Shown here piece by piece: positions 51,601-62,865 of a DNA stretch of 64,000 nt. The position numbers and the translations under genes are program-made. The DNA is from Cheilinus undulatus (lineage: Eukaryota; Chordata; Actinopteri; Labriformes; Labridae). The stretch is taken from positions 31,128,719 to 31,192,718 of the forward strand of contig NC_054882.1 in NCBI RefSeq assembly GCF_018320785.1. Reading direction: 5' to 3'. Numbering within the stretch: the first letter of the stretch is position 1; each line of letters opens with the position of its first letter. Below the pieces are notes generated by a model. That model made no database searches. It was not told where the DNA came from and saw nothing but the letters and a program-made list of their open reading frames with translations.

Positions 51601-54600
51601 TCATCCATCACTTCACACACGCTGATGAAGATTGACCAAGTGTCTTGCCCATGTACACTTTAAAATGATGTAGGAGCTGGGGATCAACCAACTTCCTGCA
51701 AAACCACAGTTGCCCCAGTAGATAGAGTTGGTCCTTCGCATCAGTTGACCTGTTCTTTTACCCAGAGGCGACCCAAAGGCATTGTGGTTTCCTTGGAATT
51801 GATGCCAAATGGGCCATTATTGTGATGAAATCGGCAAAAGCATGGAGTGTCTGACTAATTTACTGCTTGTATGTGCTAAAAGGTTTTGGTGTTCTGCTGT
51901 TTGATGGAATTCAACTTTCTTGGTAACCCCTGATACCAGATGGTATTACTTTTCCCATGGTTTAAAACGGAGTCTCTGAGGGGACGATATGAAGGTCAGC
52001 CAGTCGTTTGTCAGGTTTATGTACTTGTTTTACCTCTGGAGTTTTTGACCTACAAGGACTCCAGTGGGGATTTAGTTATTTGCTCTCTTTTTTTAAGAGA
52101 ATGAATGCAGGTGGGAATGAGTTTATATAATGTGCCAATCCAACTAAAACTGGACTTTAAAAATGCACCTAAAGTTAACTTGACTAAAATTGAGCCAAAT
52201 TGAATTTCTTGAAGTTGGACTGACACGTCTGGGTAATGTGATTGGGGCTCAATACTCTAATATTTATACGCCTGGCCAAAATCGGCCTAAGCATTATGCA
52301 CATGCTCCATTGTTTCTCTGCCCAGCTTTGACCCAGAAGTCAAACAGCATGATTGCATTGCAGAAGTTGCAGTTTCACAGGGATAGCATGCATCATCTTG
52401 GTACCAAATTAGAAGCCTGCAGCACGCATAAAATGTACTCATCTTGAAACTGGCTTATGTTTTCACTGCTTGACACACAGCCACTTTGCTATTTGCCAAC
52501 CTCTAAGCAAGAAAAAATGTCCAATAGTAACTAACTGAGAGGTACTTACTTCTGACAATACATCTATTCACCCACAGCGTTTATTGGGTGAGACAAGGAC
52601 CGTAGTGGAATTAATTGCATTAAATGAGCTATAACTCTAGCTCAGCTTAACTGTGTACTATGTAAACAGGTCATGCGAGTTCTTAAAACTTTAGGATTCA
52701 GAGGGTTCAGCGAGACATGCTGAGATTCACTATTTCCACTTATTCACTGAGGCCAATGCAGCACCATTCAAAGAGCTCTTAGTGCTTACAAACTCCTTTC
52801 AAATCTCAACAAAGGGGAAAATGTTGATGCAGCAGGCTTGACTTGTGGAGCCTGCTGCATCTGTGGAGTAGTATGGGGGGGCTAAAGTGTTTGAGCAGAA
52901 AGCCATTTTTTTGTTATTTTGTAGGGATGCATGGATTTAAAATTGGTACCAGCTAATATAGGTCGCTTTTGACAGACATCTGTCCTTGGCAGGTAAGGTA
53001 GACATGAACAGGACTAACTAATATACTAATACTAATAAATCCCATTTCCTTACACATCAAGTGGATGGCTGGGAGTGTCAGACCTGCTTACCCGGGAACT
53101 TAAGGCACCAAGATGGAAAGAAGGCAAACCGGCAGTTGCAGTGTGATGCTTTGGGCAATGTTCTGCTGGGAAACCTTGGTTCCTGCCATTAATGTGGATG
53201 TTACTTTGACACATACCACCTACCAAAGCATTGTTGCAGACCATGTTTCTCTTTCAGGATTCTCTGATGGCTGTGGCCTCTTTCAGCAGGATAATACGCC
53301 ATGACACAAAGCAAAAATGGTTCAGGAATGGTTTTAGGAGCACAACAATAAGTTTGAGGTGTTGACTTGCCCAGATCTTGATCCAACTGAGCATCTTTGG
53401 GATGTGCTGGACAAACAATTCCGATCCATGGAAGCCCCACCTAGTAGCTTAAAGGATCTGTGGCTAACATCTTGGTGCCAAATACCACAGCACACCCTCA
53501 GGGGTCCAGTGGAGTCCATGCCTTGATGGGTCATGGCTGTTTTGGGGGCAAAAGGGGGACCAACACAATATTAGGCAGGTGGTCACAATGTTACTCCTGA
53601 TCAGTAGATGTATATATATTTTTTCCTGAAGGGACTCAAAACACAGCTTAAAGGGATTTTAACACTGGCAGTTCAGTTCAGCTCCAGACACCGAACTATT
53701 AACTGTGCAATTGGATACTTTAATCACATATTTTGTTTCACCTAGATATTGATTGATATTGGTTGCTTTCCAATCAGGGTATCCTTAGACTAAAATGTTT
53801 CTGATCCTCTCTTAATGCCACCTGTCCAAATTGCACCATTTTTTTCACACACATGCACAAAATCCCGCACATTATTTGCATTTATTTTTTATGTGAGCAC
53901 GTAGCGGGTTAAAAACAGGATTTCACACCAGCACTGAAATTGTGTTCATAGTTTTTAGAATGGTGGTTGATTTTTTTTTTCCAAGTTTTGCTCCTGATGA
54001 GCACAAATCTGACCAATCAAATTGCTGGCCGATGCCTACGGTAGAAAAGTTATGAGGCAGACAGAGGCGCAAATACATCCTCCTCTCCACTCCATGATGT
54101 TTGTCCCCTTTTCGTTGAAATATTTTCCTGTAGCCAGTGCAAAGATGTTTATGTCTTTAATCTGATGTTGTGTAGTCCAGATTGGGACAGGCAGCAGGCA
54201 GCCTGACATGTCCATGTGAACGTGAATGTGCTATGTGCACAGCTGGAGCTTTTTCCAGACTAATAAGACTTTACTCCAATAACACAGTTAACAACCAACT
54301 CTCCTCTGACCTCAGAAATATGACTGATCTCTGCTCTGGGCCAATCAGCTCACTGAAATAACTCCTCTGCCCAGTCCATAACACAAACAGATAAGCCAGC
54401 TCCCCCTTGCCCTTAATGTTGTTTCTGTTATTTAAGTTATAGAATGAAAAGACGGCCCATCCTCCCAGCCAACTTAGCTGTAAAGAGGGAGCAGCACAGT
54501 GAATGATGGTGAAAAAAAAGGGCACTGACCTCCTGGCTGTGCATACTGCTGCCTTTACACATGAACCGGAGGAAGGAGAGGCAGACTTCTGTTGAAATGT

Positions 54601-57600
54601 ATCTCAGTTTACCAGAAGATAGTGTTAAACGCACTGCAGACTTTCACAGTGCGAATGTTTTCTAGATCTAAATAATTTATGAGGAAAATCCTGTCGCTCC
54701 TGATGTTCACAGAAAGGCACCCCAAAATTCACCTCCGAATTATTCAAGTTTCTGTGCCGTTTATTCACATCATCCTTGGTATGCAGAGGCCTTCAGTCCT
54801 CAAATCCTCTAACTTACAAGACCTTTGTGCTGTCTCGTCTTTCCAGATCCCTTGTCGCTTCGAAGACCCTCGTAATGGATTATTTAAGAACTCTAGAGAT
54901 TGTATCCAAAAGAAAAGGCTACATCTTTGTACCACGTTTTCTTCAACAGCAGTAGTGTGCAAACATCAGAGAAGCCTGATGAACTCAACCTAACTTGACA
55001 CCCAGGACGCTCCAACAACAAACAGACTCTCTGTCTGGATTTCTGCTTAAAGGTTCATTGAACTCCACGACTCTGATAACCTGTATTACTAGTACACCAT
55101 ATATAATGTGGTAACTGTTGATGCTGCTGTCCCTGTTCATTCTGTACTACAGTCTAGTAAAACAGAGATACTGCAATTAAGTAGTGTGATCCGCTGGAGG
55201 CACGTTCTTTTAGTTTGTGGGATTTTCAAGTCTAATTTATTGTCCTTTAAATGGTAAAAATAACAGATTTAAGAAACTTGGAATGAGTAAGAAACATAAA
55301 AAAAACGTGCAGAATCAAGATCTGTATGCATCCTTTATTATTTTACCTTTTTGTTTTTTTTTTTTGTTATGCCTGTCAAGTTGGGATGAAAAGATAATTT
55401 TTTTTTTGGTTTTATAGTTCATGTGAGGTGAACTACAGACAAGGTAGAAGCAGCATGTAATATTTGTGTTCCTTGTGTTCGCTGGAACAGGTTTCCATCT
55501 GACTGGTAGAATTTGCTTCAAGCTGGCTGTAATCACAGCCAGCTTGAAGCAAATATGTATATGTGTGTGTCAATTAATATTTTTCCTCATATGTACAGAA
55601 ATATTTTAGAAGAAATTATAATACAGAAGGTATTCCTAAAGTGATTAAGAAACAGTGACTTTATGTAGGATGCATTGTAGTTTGTTAACAATAATTAATA
55701 AGTAGAGCCCTGCGCAGGACTCTTTTTAATCTTGCTCCCACTTGATTTCTGATCATTACCGGCCACTACCGCAGCGTGTGCCATCCACTCCCGCCCACAC
55801 CTGCAACAGCCGTCTCAAATCCCGCCCACATCCTGCACTGATTCTTACAATCCATGTTAAATATTTAGAGTAACAGACCATGTGTTTAATTAAAGGCAAT
55901 ATTTAGACAGTATGTTCACGTAAGCACCAGCCTGATTAAGTTTCCTATCTGAATAAAGGAAACCCTAAGAAAACAACTTCATCCTTGTCATGTGTAACTG
56001 TGCCAAGCATTGATAAAATGCAGCTGGGAGTCTCAGACTGATTCAGCTCCTGTTATGGCTTAGTAAAAGCAATGTCAAAGAAGTATTTTCTGACCTTATT
56101 TACATATCATTTATTTCAAAGTCATACAGAGGTGGGATTGTTTCCTGATCTCTGGAAAGTGTGTGCGTCATGAAAAAACGCAGCACACTTCCATCAGCTT
56201 TGAAAGACAGCAGACTAATATTTTCTCTATCAACGCCATGCTGTTGCGAACCTCACCATTAGATGCTAAATGCAATAAGGCCAACTTGATGGGAATTATT
56301 TCTCAAATAACTGCATAATGGCTAGGCATCTCTGTACACCTGTGCGTATGGGCTTTGATAAGCCAACCACACGATAGGAGAGTTCAGTGCATGCTCTTTT
56401 TTGTGACACTTTAACGAAGTATCACACGGCCCACCTGAAAGCTCATCAACTGATCTTTCCTTTCAATTTCTGTTTGCTGAGCTTTTTTCATCAGTGTCAT
56501 CTCTGATGCATCTGAAGCATCTCTGTAGTAGAGTAGCTGAAATTTACACGATTGTTTCCAAACAGAGCTGCACAGTGGCTGTTGCTGTTACTGCACAGCA
56601 TCCTGGCTCTGTTCTTGTGAATGCATAGGTTCTCTCCAGGTACACCAGCTTCCTCCCAGCTGGGATAGGCTGCAGTCCTCACAGCTCCAAACCGGATAAG
56701 CAGTGTAGAAAATAGATGTTTCCATACGTGAAGTGGTGAGCTGGGCAAGATCTTTAGATGATCCAGGTACATGAGCCCAGCCCTTATATTTTTATGAGGT
56801 GAAGACAGAACCGCCAAAAAGGTTCATAACCCAATTTATTTTCCAGAGACGATTGGCTAAACAACCATTACACATCTTACCTTCAGTGATGCTGGCAGCC
56901 TAATCCTCTACCTGCCCTCTTAATACCACATCCTGGCTCATTTACAGGCAGTATCGTTCAGTGCTCACTGACCAGCCAGAGCTACGGCAAAGCCCAGAAT
57001 CCTTTGAAGTTGGCTCCAATCATCGCTGCAGCTGCAGAGCGGCTGTGAAGGGGGATGGTACTGGGGGTAGTGCTGGATGGAGGGTTGGTTGTTTAATGTA
57101 GATGTGACCAACATGAAAATGGATTATTGTTCCAAACAAAGCAGCACTGTGGCTATATGCACAGTTCTAAAAATAGCTCATGTTTGTGAGGTTTTTTTAA
57201 GTGCCACTGTGCCTGCTTTTTAAAATCTTGGAGGTTGCAAAGAGCTTTTTTTGGACTTTTCCCTTTCAGATTATTGATCCATACTTCTGTTCCTGATACA
57301 GTGAGCAACATGTATTTTTAGTTGCATCATTAGAATATGAGTATATCTCTTTTAAACCAGCCTCAGGATTCAGCTGTGGCTCTGATTTTATTTGCGTGAT
57401 TCTTTTATTGAGTCTCAAATCACTCGGAGCAGTATCAAAGAACATAGTGTCTGAAATTCAGTGAAACATGAAAGCCATCATGAATGGCTGTGGAAAAGCA
57501 TCAGTAAAATTGAATTATTTTCAGACTAGCAACACTAAATGTTACAAAATGCCTTGCTAACTAAGGTTAAGCCTTATTGCCAACTATGTTAAATGGTTGG

Positions 57601-60600
57601 CAAATGTCCTAAATGGCTGCACCACATAATGGATATTTATTGTCCACTTGGTAATTTGATTGAGGTCTGGGACAGCAGCTAATGATTTTTCGCCTCAGAT
57701 TATATTACAGTCAAGCTGCTACTTAACCAGACACTAATGCAAGAATAGGATCAGTAAGAGAGGACGGCCTGATCTACAACCCACACTTAGAAGCTCAAGG
57801 ACCTTGACCTTGGAGTCGGTGTTCTCTGTCAGACCCTCCCATTACTTAAGTATGGGTTTGGTCATAGCTACATTTAGACTGTTATAAACCATTCCCCATA
57901 GCCCCACATGATTGGCTTGGGTTGACTGGAGAAGAAATATATAAATGAATTAGCTGTTACTAAGTGGGTTCTGTTTTGTAAGATGTATAATACGACCTTT
58001 TAGGCTAAGTAATAGTGCTTACAAAGTAAAACTACTTTAAAATTACTTCTGTGGCTGGGCTCATCCCTGGAAATTTTGCAGATGATCTGAATTCTGTGGT
58101 ACATAGCTGCTTCCTGGTGTGATAAATACTTACTACAGGGTTCCCCAGTTAGTTTTTCCGGGGGGCCAAAATTTTTCAAGGACAGAAAGTTGAGGGCCAG
58201 GCATGATTTCTTGGATGTTCACATGTACAGTGCTTAATAAATTTATTAGACCAGTTTTGATGAGTTTTGATGATGAATTTCTTGCCTTCATTCCCCAAAA
58301 AGAAGCATTATCAACCCAAACACATTGTAAATACACAAAACTGTCTGTACTTCTGTAGACTTTCATCCTGGCGGTGGTGTTAGGAGGTTTCTCCACTGTG
58401 GATATTAACTAGGGGTGTATATCACTTGTTTCATAGCAATATGATATAATGAAAGATTTCTGTATTTATTAAAGAAACAATCTCTTAACAAAAATAACAA
58501 AGACCTGCATTTCACTGAACAGTACATTTTTTTAATGTTGAACATGATGTTTTTAATTTCTTGAATTTCAGGGCTCCTAATTATCTTTAGAAATTATGGA
58601 CATTTGGCCTTTTCAAGTCTTTTGGCCTCTGTTTGCCTATTTTAGCATCAAATACAGTCAGTTTGTAAATATCGGGTAAAGTCCAATATCATGCATCCTT
58701 GTCTACAACTCTTACTGTATCCAGTCCTACCAGTGAACAACCCCCTGAATCCCCTCTTAACTTGGATAAGGAGGCAGTGTTTATGCATCCTGGCAGCACA
58801 GTGACAGGTAGAGTTGTGAGCCTTGGCACTGACTCTACCTGGTGAATTGACCTGGTTCTAATGCCTTAACTTAGTCCTAACCACATCATGAAGCATGTAG
58901 AGCTCTTCATCTCTCTTCTTTGGGAGTGTGAAAGTGAATCAGATGACTTTAACAGCTCATAACCTAATTTTGAGAATTGCTTCCCTATTTGATAAATAAG
59001 TCATAACCTCTGCTACTTCTCTCATGCATTCAGATATTTTTTAGCCACACTTGAAAACTATGAGAAATTGACATTTTTAGTAGCAATGGTAATATTATTT
59101 ATATGCTGACAACTTTTACACAGTACCTCTGTTTTTACTGTGTAGTCTCATGAGTCTGCCAAATGGTAGAAGTTTTGCTCTCTTCCCCACAAAGTCTTTG
59201 TATTAAACATTCCTTTGCTCGTCTCCCCTTTCTTCTCCTTCTGGCCAACTTCCCTGCCACTATCAAGTTGTACCCAGTTACTTGGGAGTTATGTTTCCTA
59301 GAGATTTATCTGATTACTCCATGTGTCCTGTGTGCTCCATCTGGTCGGTCTAACGATGCATGCTGACAGTGTACATGGCTTATGTGATTTTTTTTTTTTT
59401 CAATTCATTGCTTCTCTGGGGCCTTTGCAATGAGTTTATGCATTTTTATTTTACAATGACAATCAAAATCCGATTAATCATTCAGCCCTAATAAGAATTT
59501 TGAAGACATGATGTTGTGGATTATGTTTGTTCTGGACTTTTTGAGGAACCAGATAGATTGCTTTACCGTCCTTCACAATCACCTCATAACGGCAAGTCCA
59601 TAAACCATTTATGAGCTTCAAGGAGAAGTCGGCATGTTTATTGTTGGACCAAATGGCTGAACGTAAGGAAGTATCTTGATAACTTCCGCCCCAACTTGCT
59701 GGAATATTTGAAAGGTTTATAGAGGTGGTTCTTTTCTTTTTAAGCGGAAGGACCATTTCCGTGGTCCCAGGACCAGATACTAAATTTCTAAATAATTCCT
59801 TTATAATATGAAGGGTATGAATTGCCAAACAGAATTCCTACAAAAGGAAAGCAGTATAATGATAATAGATGAAAGTTTGGTATTAATAGTTGTAGTTGTT
59901 GGAGTTGGGGGTCCACAGCAGCAGGCCATCCACACCAATGATCCAGAAGAACCTTCAAGGCACCCAGGAAAATAAACGGCCCAAACATGCCTAAAAGTAA
60001 TGGACAGTACCGCACATCAAGAGAGGGTACCACCATAAGCAGGCAGGAGCACAATGTGGAGGGGGTAATATGGCACAATGAGAGTGCTTTAAAATGAGAT
60101 GGTGTCTGACCTGGAAGAGCTTTGATAAAAAAAATGAATTCTTGAACTGAAGAATTAATTGAATGCTGGGATTTTATAGGGAACCAGTACAGTTAGCTAG
60201 TACAGGAGTAATGTGATATCCTTTTTTCAGTTCTGGTCAGTACATGAGCTACAGCATTTTGGACCAGCTGAAGGGTCTTAAGTGCCTTACTAACAGTCTC
60301 ATTAAGAAATTTACAGCAATCCAATCCAACAAATGAGTGGACTAGTTTCTCTGCATTGTTCCAAGTCCAGATACGCCTGTTTTTTTGCAATGTTACAGAG
60401 CTGAAAAAGAGGCTGTCCTTGAATTACATACATACATTGATCAAATAGAACTCCCAGCTTTGTAACATTGGTGTTGGACACCAGGCTGATGCCATCTAGG
60501 GCGGTCATAACCATTAGAAGAAGTCTATCTAAGGAGCCAAGCACAATCACTTCAGTCTTGTTGGAGTTAAGTAGCTGAAAAGTTCTGATATCCAGAACTG

Positions 60601-62865
60601 ATTGCTGTCATCTAGCTTATATTTGATATATACAGTAGAGTATCATCCACATAGCAATGAAAACTCATAGTGCCTAATTCTGCCTGGTCCCAGAGGAAGC
60701 ATATACAGGGTGAAAAGAATCACTCACCATCTCATAGTAATTATTTTGAATAGTGGTGCAGTGTGGGATGGCCATACCTGACCAACGTTGCTGCAAAATT
60801 AGTCAGAATCCATACTTTGCAGTTATATTCTCTTATTATTTCCCCATTTTGCCAACTCCTAGACTGTTCTTTTAGACAAAGCCAATGTGACGATGTTTGC
60901 ACAAGTTATAACTGTGCCTAGGCCTAGTTTGTTCTAGTGAAGTGTGATTGGAGGCCAACAGGGAACTGGAAAGGGGGAACAATCATGCTTGGACATGGTG
61001 CTTGGCAGTTGTGCTTAATGTGAGCGACTCCATAAGCTCAACCTATCCTGTAACCAGCCTCCTTAACAGAAGACTCAAACTGACTTCTGAAAAAATAACA
61101 TTAAAAATGTATTTTTCTGCCTTGAGCTTGGGGATATTTTTCCTTTATACTGAAGTTCCACATGGAAGAAGAAAATGAAACTCTGAACAATTACTAGTAG
61201 AAGTAAGGGCTTAATATATGTTTTAAGGGATTGTACAGAATAGTTGCTGTATCATGACTTGTGCAGAGTAAACAGAGGTTGCTGTGCTGTAGCGCCATGT
61301 CTGACTGAGTATTTTTAAGCCTGCCCTGCAGTGTAAAAAGGAGGATTGCTGATGAGTGGGAATATAACTGTTGCATGTCTCTTCTGCAGAGCTTCCTGAA
61401 AACTGGACGGACACGAGGGAGACCCTCCTGGAGGGCATGGTGTTCCAGCTTAAGTATCTGGGAGTGACGATGGTTGAGCAGCCCAAAGGAGAGGAACTGT
61501 CTGCAGCTGCTGTCAAGAGGATAGTGGCCACAGTAAGAGACAATGCACGCCCACTCTCTGACAGTGAATGCACAAAAAAACACATAACTGGCATTTCTGT
61601 GAAGCACAAGGCACCTCACTTCTATTACCAACGCCACCATATTAAAAAATAATTTCCAGAAAGTGAGTTTCTCTCTGGTACAAATGATACCTTTTCATAC
61701 TACCGCATTTTGTCACTTGAAACTCAAAGTCATTGAGTAGTTTTCTGATGTATATGACCTCACAGATACTACTGTTCTGATAGTTGATTGGTTTGCTGCC
61801 TACTCTCTCCTCAAGACCCAGGCTGACATTTAGAGGGGGATGCAATTATTTTGGACATTTTGACTAAGTGTATTGCTCTGTTGGCTTTATCAAGCAGAAA
61901 AAGCTTGTTACTGGATTTTGCAGCTCAGTCTCCATGAAGACTCTGGATGAACCAAGTGAGGTAGTTGAATTAGATGCCCCTGCTGAAAATGATGTAAGAG
62001 TGCTGAAAAGATTGAAGTAACTTTTGTGGAAATGGCAAGTCTTCTCTAGTATGATGCGACAAACTCTGCAACCCTTGAGCTAAGATCTAGTGAGTCATTT
62101 CTGCAGATAGTATTTGCATCTATCAGGTCAAAATCCCTGATTTATTAAAGATGTAATATTGAGAGTTATTCATCAGTTTTCCCTAAGAACTGTTTGATCA
62201 CTCTTTCCTATCTGCTAAAAAACACTCACAGCATGATGCTGTCAAATAGGAGGTGAGCTGTGTCTGCTTTCCTCCAGGAGTTACTTTTGGATACACTCAG
62301 ATTGATCTTGGTTTTATCAGATCATAGATATTGTTGCTCATGACAGTCATTTGGTGCTTTTCTTTTCTTTAACAAAATTAAATTTGTCATTCACCAATGA
62401 TATATTCTTACATTGCAACCCTGCCACAATTTTTAAGTCGGTGAAAGCACAGTGACGTAAAACCTGGCAGTAGCTCCTTGAGCCTCAAATCTTTTTTTGT
62501 TTGTTTAAACATGCTGAGAAAGGTATGTGCCTTTTCAGGTGGCTCCTACCTGAAGTGTTGAAACATGTCAAAGATGAAGAAGTGAAATGGGAGGCGCCTG
62601 TGCGTCTGAAATTTCATAGTAAATGTCTGAAAATATGTGTCTTTTCATGTTTGCTTTAAAATCTTTGATTCTGTTCATTTACCTGTTTTATTTTGTGTGT
62701 TATACCATCCTTAATTATTTCTGTGTCTCACTCATACATCTCTTCCTTTCAGGCTAAAGCCAGTGGAAAAAAACTCCAGAAAGTCACATTAACAGTTTCA
62801 CCCAGAGGAATCATTCTTTATGACAGTGCCTCCAACCAGCTGATAGAAAACATCTCTATTTACAG
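40402..62865 (+). CDS. ldlrap1: LDL receptor adaptor protein 1 (ARH), 5' part, exons 1-3
   Basis: Clathrin-associated adaptor whose phosphotyrosine-binding (PTB) domain binds the NPxY tail signal of LDL-receptor family proteins and links them to clathrin and AP-2 for endocytosis. Exons seen: 40402-40486 (85 bases), 61390-61532 (143), 62753-62865 (113), giving 113 complete codons plus two bases, in frame. The product starts MDALKSAGRAIIRSPSIAKQ and continues WTDTRETLLEGMVFQLKYLG, EQPKGEELSAAAVKRIVATA, KASGKKLQKVTLTVSPRGII and SNQLIENISIYR, nearly identical to human LDLRAP1. The PTB fold begins around residue 42, so only its N-terminal half is here. Exon 4 (expected to begin ISYC-like) is not found before 64000; the gene is cut by the window edge. 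Intron 1 is ~20.9 kb. Confidence 0.96.
41418..42528 (+). mobile_element. Near full-length decayed Tc1/mariner element
   Basis: Inverted ends CACTGGTTACTTTATCAGTT and, reverse complemented, CACTGCCACTTTATTAGGTA. The body follows the well-known fish Tc1 type throughout: 'agcatcagaatgggaaagaa', 'ctgatctactgggattttcac', 'taactcaaataaccactca', 'catgaaagcatggatcca', 'cttccagcaggatagtgcacc' (QQD motif) and 'caatccaatagatcgctttt' (NPI motif). The transposase frame is broken by several deletions and shifts, so it is inactive. Confidence 0.85.
45316..45944. mobile_element. Short hAT element (TAGGGCTGTGCAATT...) with 8-bp duplication
   Basis: Left end TAGGGCTGTGCAATTGA; right end reverse complement TAGGGCTGGGCAGTTATGG. 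Flanking octamers atactagt (45308-45315) and atactaat (45945-45952) match at 7 of 8. The interior has a (TA)n-poly-T microsatellite at 45621-45682. Non-autonomous, 629 bases. Confidence 0.75.
45621..45682. repeat. (AT)n microsatellite followed by poly-T
   Basis: About 24 AT units with a C interruption, then ~15 T, inside the hAT element above. Confidence 0.9.
47260..47870 (-). mobile_element. Tc1-like transposase remnant (C-terminal part)
   Basis: The minus strand encodes WEWRGWNGLLAVLILNPTEN followed by LWDQLGRAVCARVTNTTTLA, matching the Tc1-type 'WPARSPDLNPIENLWD' block and the segment after it. Downstream on the same strand, 'aatgggatgccaccccac' and 'ccacacgctactgaggctcc' continue the familiar C-terminus and tail. 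Frames are broken. A different Tc1 lineage from the other three in this window. Confidence 0.7.
49979..51552. mobile_element. hAT element (CAAGGGGTTTCAAACTTC...GAGTTTGACACCCCT)
   Basis: The left end resembles the common fish hAT terminus 'caggggtgtcaaactc', and the right end is its clear inverse (gagtttgacacccct). Flanks gctttcga (49971-49978) and gctttata (51553-51560) match at 6 of 8. Internal 'ggcccgcgagac' and 'cagcccgcagaacg' words are typical of this group. Open frames at 50148-50339 and 50905-51219 lie inside but show no transposase motif. Confidence 0.7.
53045..53607 (+). mobile_element. Tc1-like transposase 3' half (pseudogene)
   Basis: The + strand reads SVMLWAMFCWETLVPAINVD, then GCGLFQQDNTP (QQD catalytic motif), then 'catcttgatccaactgagcatctt' (DPTEHL, the NPIEHLW block) and a C-terminal tail. 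It ends 'ttaggcaggtggtcacaatg' with 'ttactcctgatcag', the usual terminal sequence of this Tc1 group. The 5' half is missing and stops interrupt it. Confidence 0.75.
55511..55554. repeat. Perfect 20-bp inverted repeat with 4-base loop
   Basis: The 20 bases at 55511-55530 (atttgcttcaagctggctgt) are followed by aatc and then their exact reverse complement at 55535-55554. No mismatch in the stem. Located in ldlrap1 intron 1, not at the end of any element I can recognise. Confidence 0.9.
56570..56722 (+). mobile_element. Fish interspersed-repeat fragment
   Basis: Decayed copy of a very common fish repeat: 'gcacagtggctgttgctgtt', 'ttctctccaggtacaccagc', 'cttcctcccagctgggatag' and 'ccggataagcagtgtagaaa' follow that repeat in order, with an internal deletion after 'cttcctccca'. 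Confidence 0.6.
59478..59837 (-). other. Unrecognised open frame of 119 codons after an acceptor-like site
   Basis: On the minus strand an open frame begins exactly after an acceptor-like 'gctttccttttgtag' (AG at 59839-59838) and ends at a stop at 59480-59478. It reads EFCLAIHTLHIIKELF, then LKKKRTTSINLSNIPASWGG, IWSNNKHADFSLKLINGLWT, and CRYEVIVKDGKAIYLVPQKV. There is no ATG at its beginning. Mixed hydrophobic/charged pattern and W/Y/C content look protein-like, but I recognise no family. It could be a terminal exon of an antisense gene, a piece of a transposon ORF, or chance. Confidence 0.25.
60190..60610 (-). mobile_element. L2-type LINE reverse-transcriptase fossil
   Basis: Minus-strand translation in shifting frames gives LLNSNKTEVIVLG, SNTNVTKLGVLFDQ, then EKLVHSFVGLDCCKFLNE and ALKTLQLVQNAVAHVLTRT. 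These correspond in order to the C-terminal RT blocks of fish L2/Rex-type LINEs (N-KTE, LGVIFD, KLVHAF, LQLIQNAAARVLTRT). Several frameshifts and losses; inactive. Confidence 0.75.
61533..62752 (+). other. ldlrap1 intron 2, with a Tc1 remnant
   Basis: No gene. On the minus strand 62160-62380 retains decayed Tc1 transposase text (separate entry). The rest is ordinary AT-rich intron. Confidence 0.65.
62160..62380 (-). mobile_element. Tc1-like transposase fragment
   Basis: The minus strand reads KAPNDCHEQQYL-SDKTKI, a decayed version of the Tc1 motif 'MRNKILWSDETKIELF' that holds the first catalytic aspartate, followed further on by 'cagcatcatgctgtgagtgt' (the SIMLWG-type block). Heavily degraded. 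Confidence 0.6.

Larger units (their letters stand above)
40487..61389 (+). other. ldlrap1 intron 1 (~20.9 kb), transposon-rich
   Basis: Spliced out between exon 1 and exon 2. Recognised contents: Tc1 elements at 41418-42528, 47260-47870 and 53045-53607; hAT elements at 45316-45944 and 49979-51552; fish repeat tail at 56570-56722; hairpin at 55511-55554; LINE fossil at 60190-60610; unrecognised open frame at 59478-59837. In 42530-45315, 45945-47259, 47871-49978, 51553-53044 and 53608-55510 I see nothing I can name. Confidence 0.7.

Noticed and set aside
55703-55860. Start resembling a hAT end ('tagagccctgcgcaggac')
   Set aside because: No matching right end or target duplication found within several kb.
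58410-58705. TAGGGGTGTATATCAC ... ATATCATGCATCCTT as a hAT element
   Set aside because: Ends match only loosely when inverted and no flanking octamer duplication is visible.
59440-59492. hAT-like right terminus ('cgattaatcattcagccctaa')
   Set aside because: No left partner was found; too short to annotate as an element.
61194-61640. 148- and 128-codon minus-strand open frames
   Set aside because: Antisense shadows of ldlrap1 exon 2 and its flanks.
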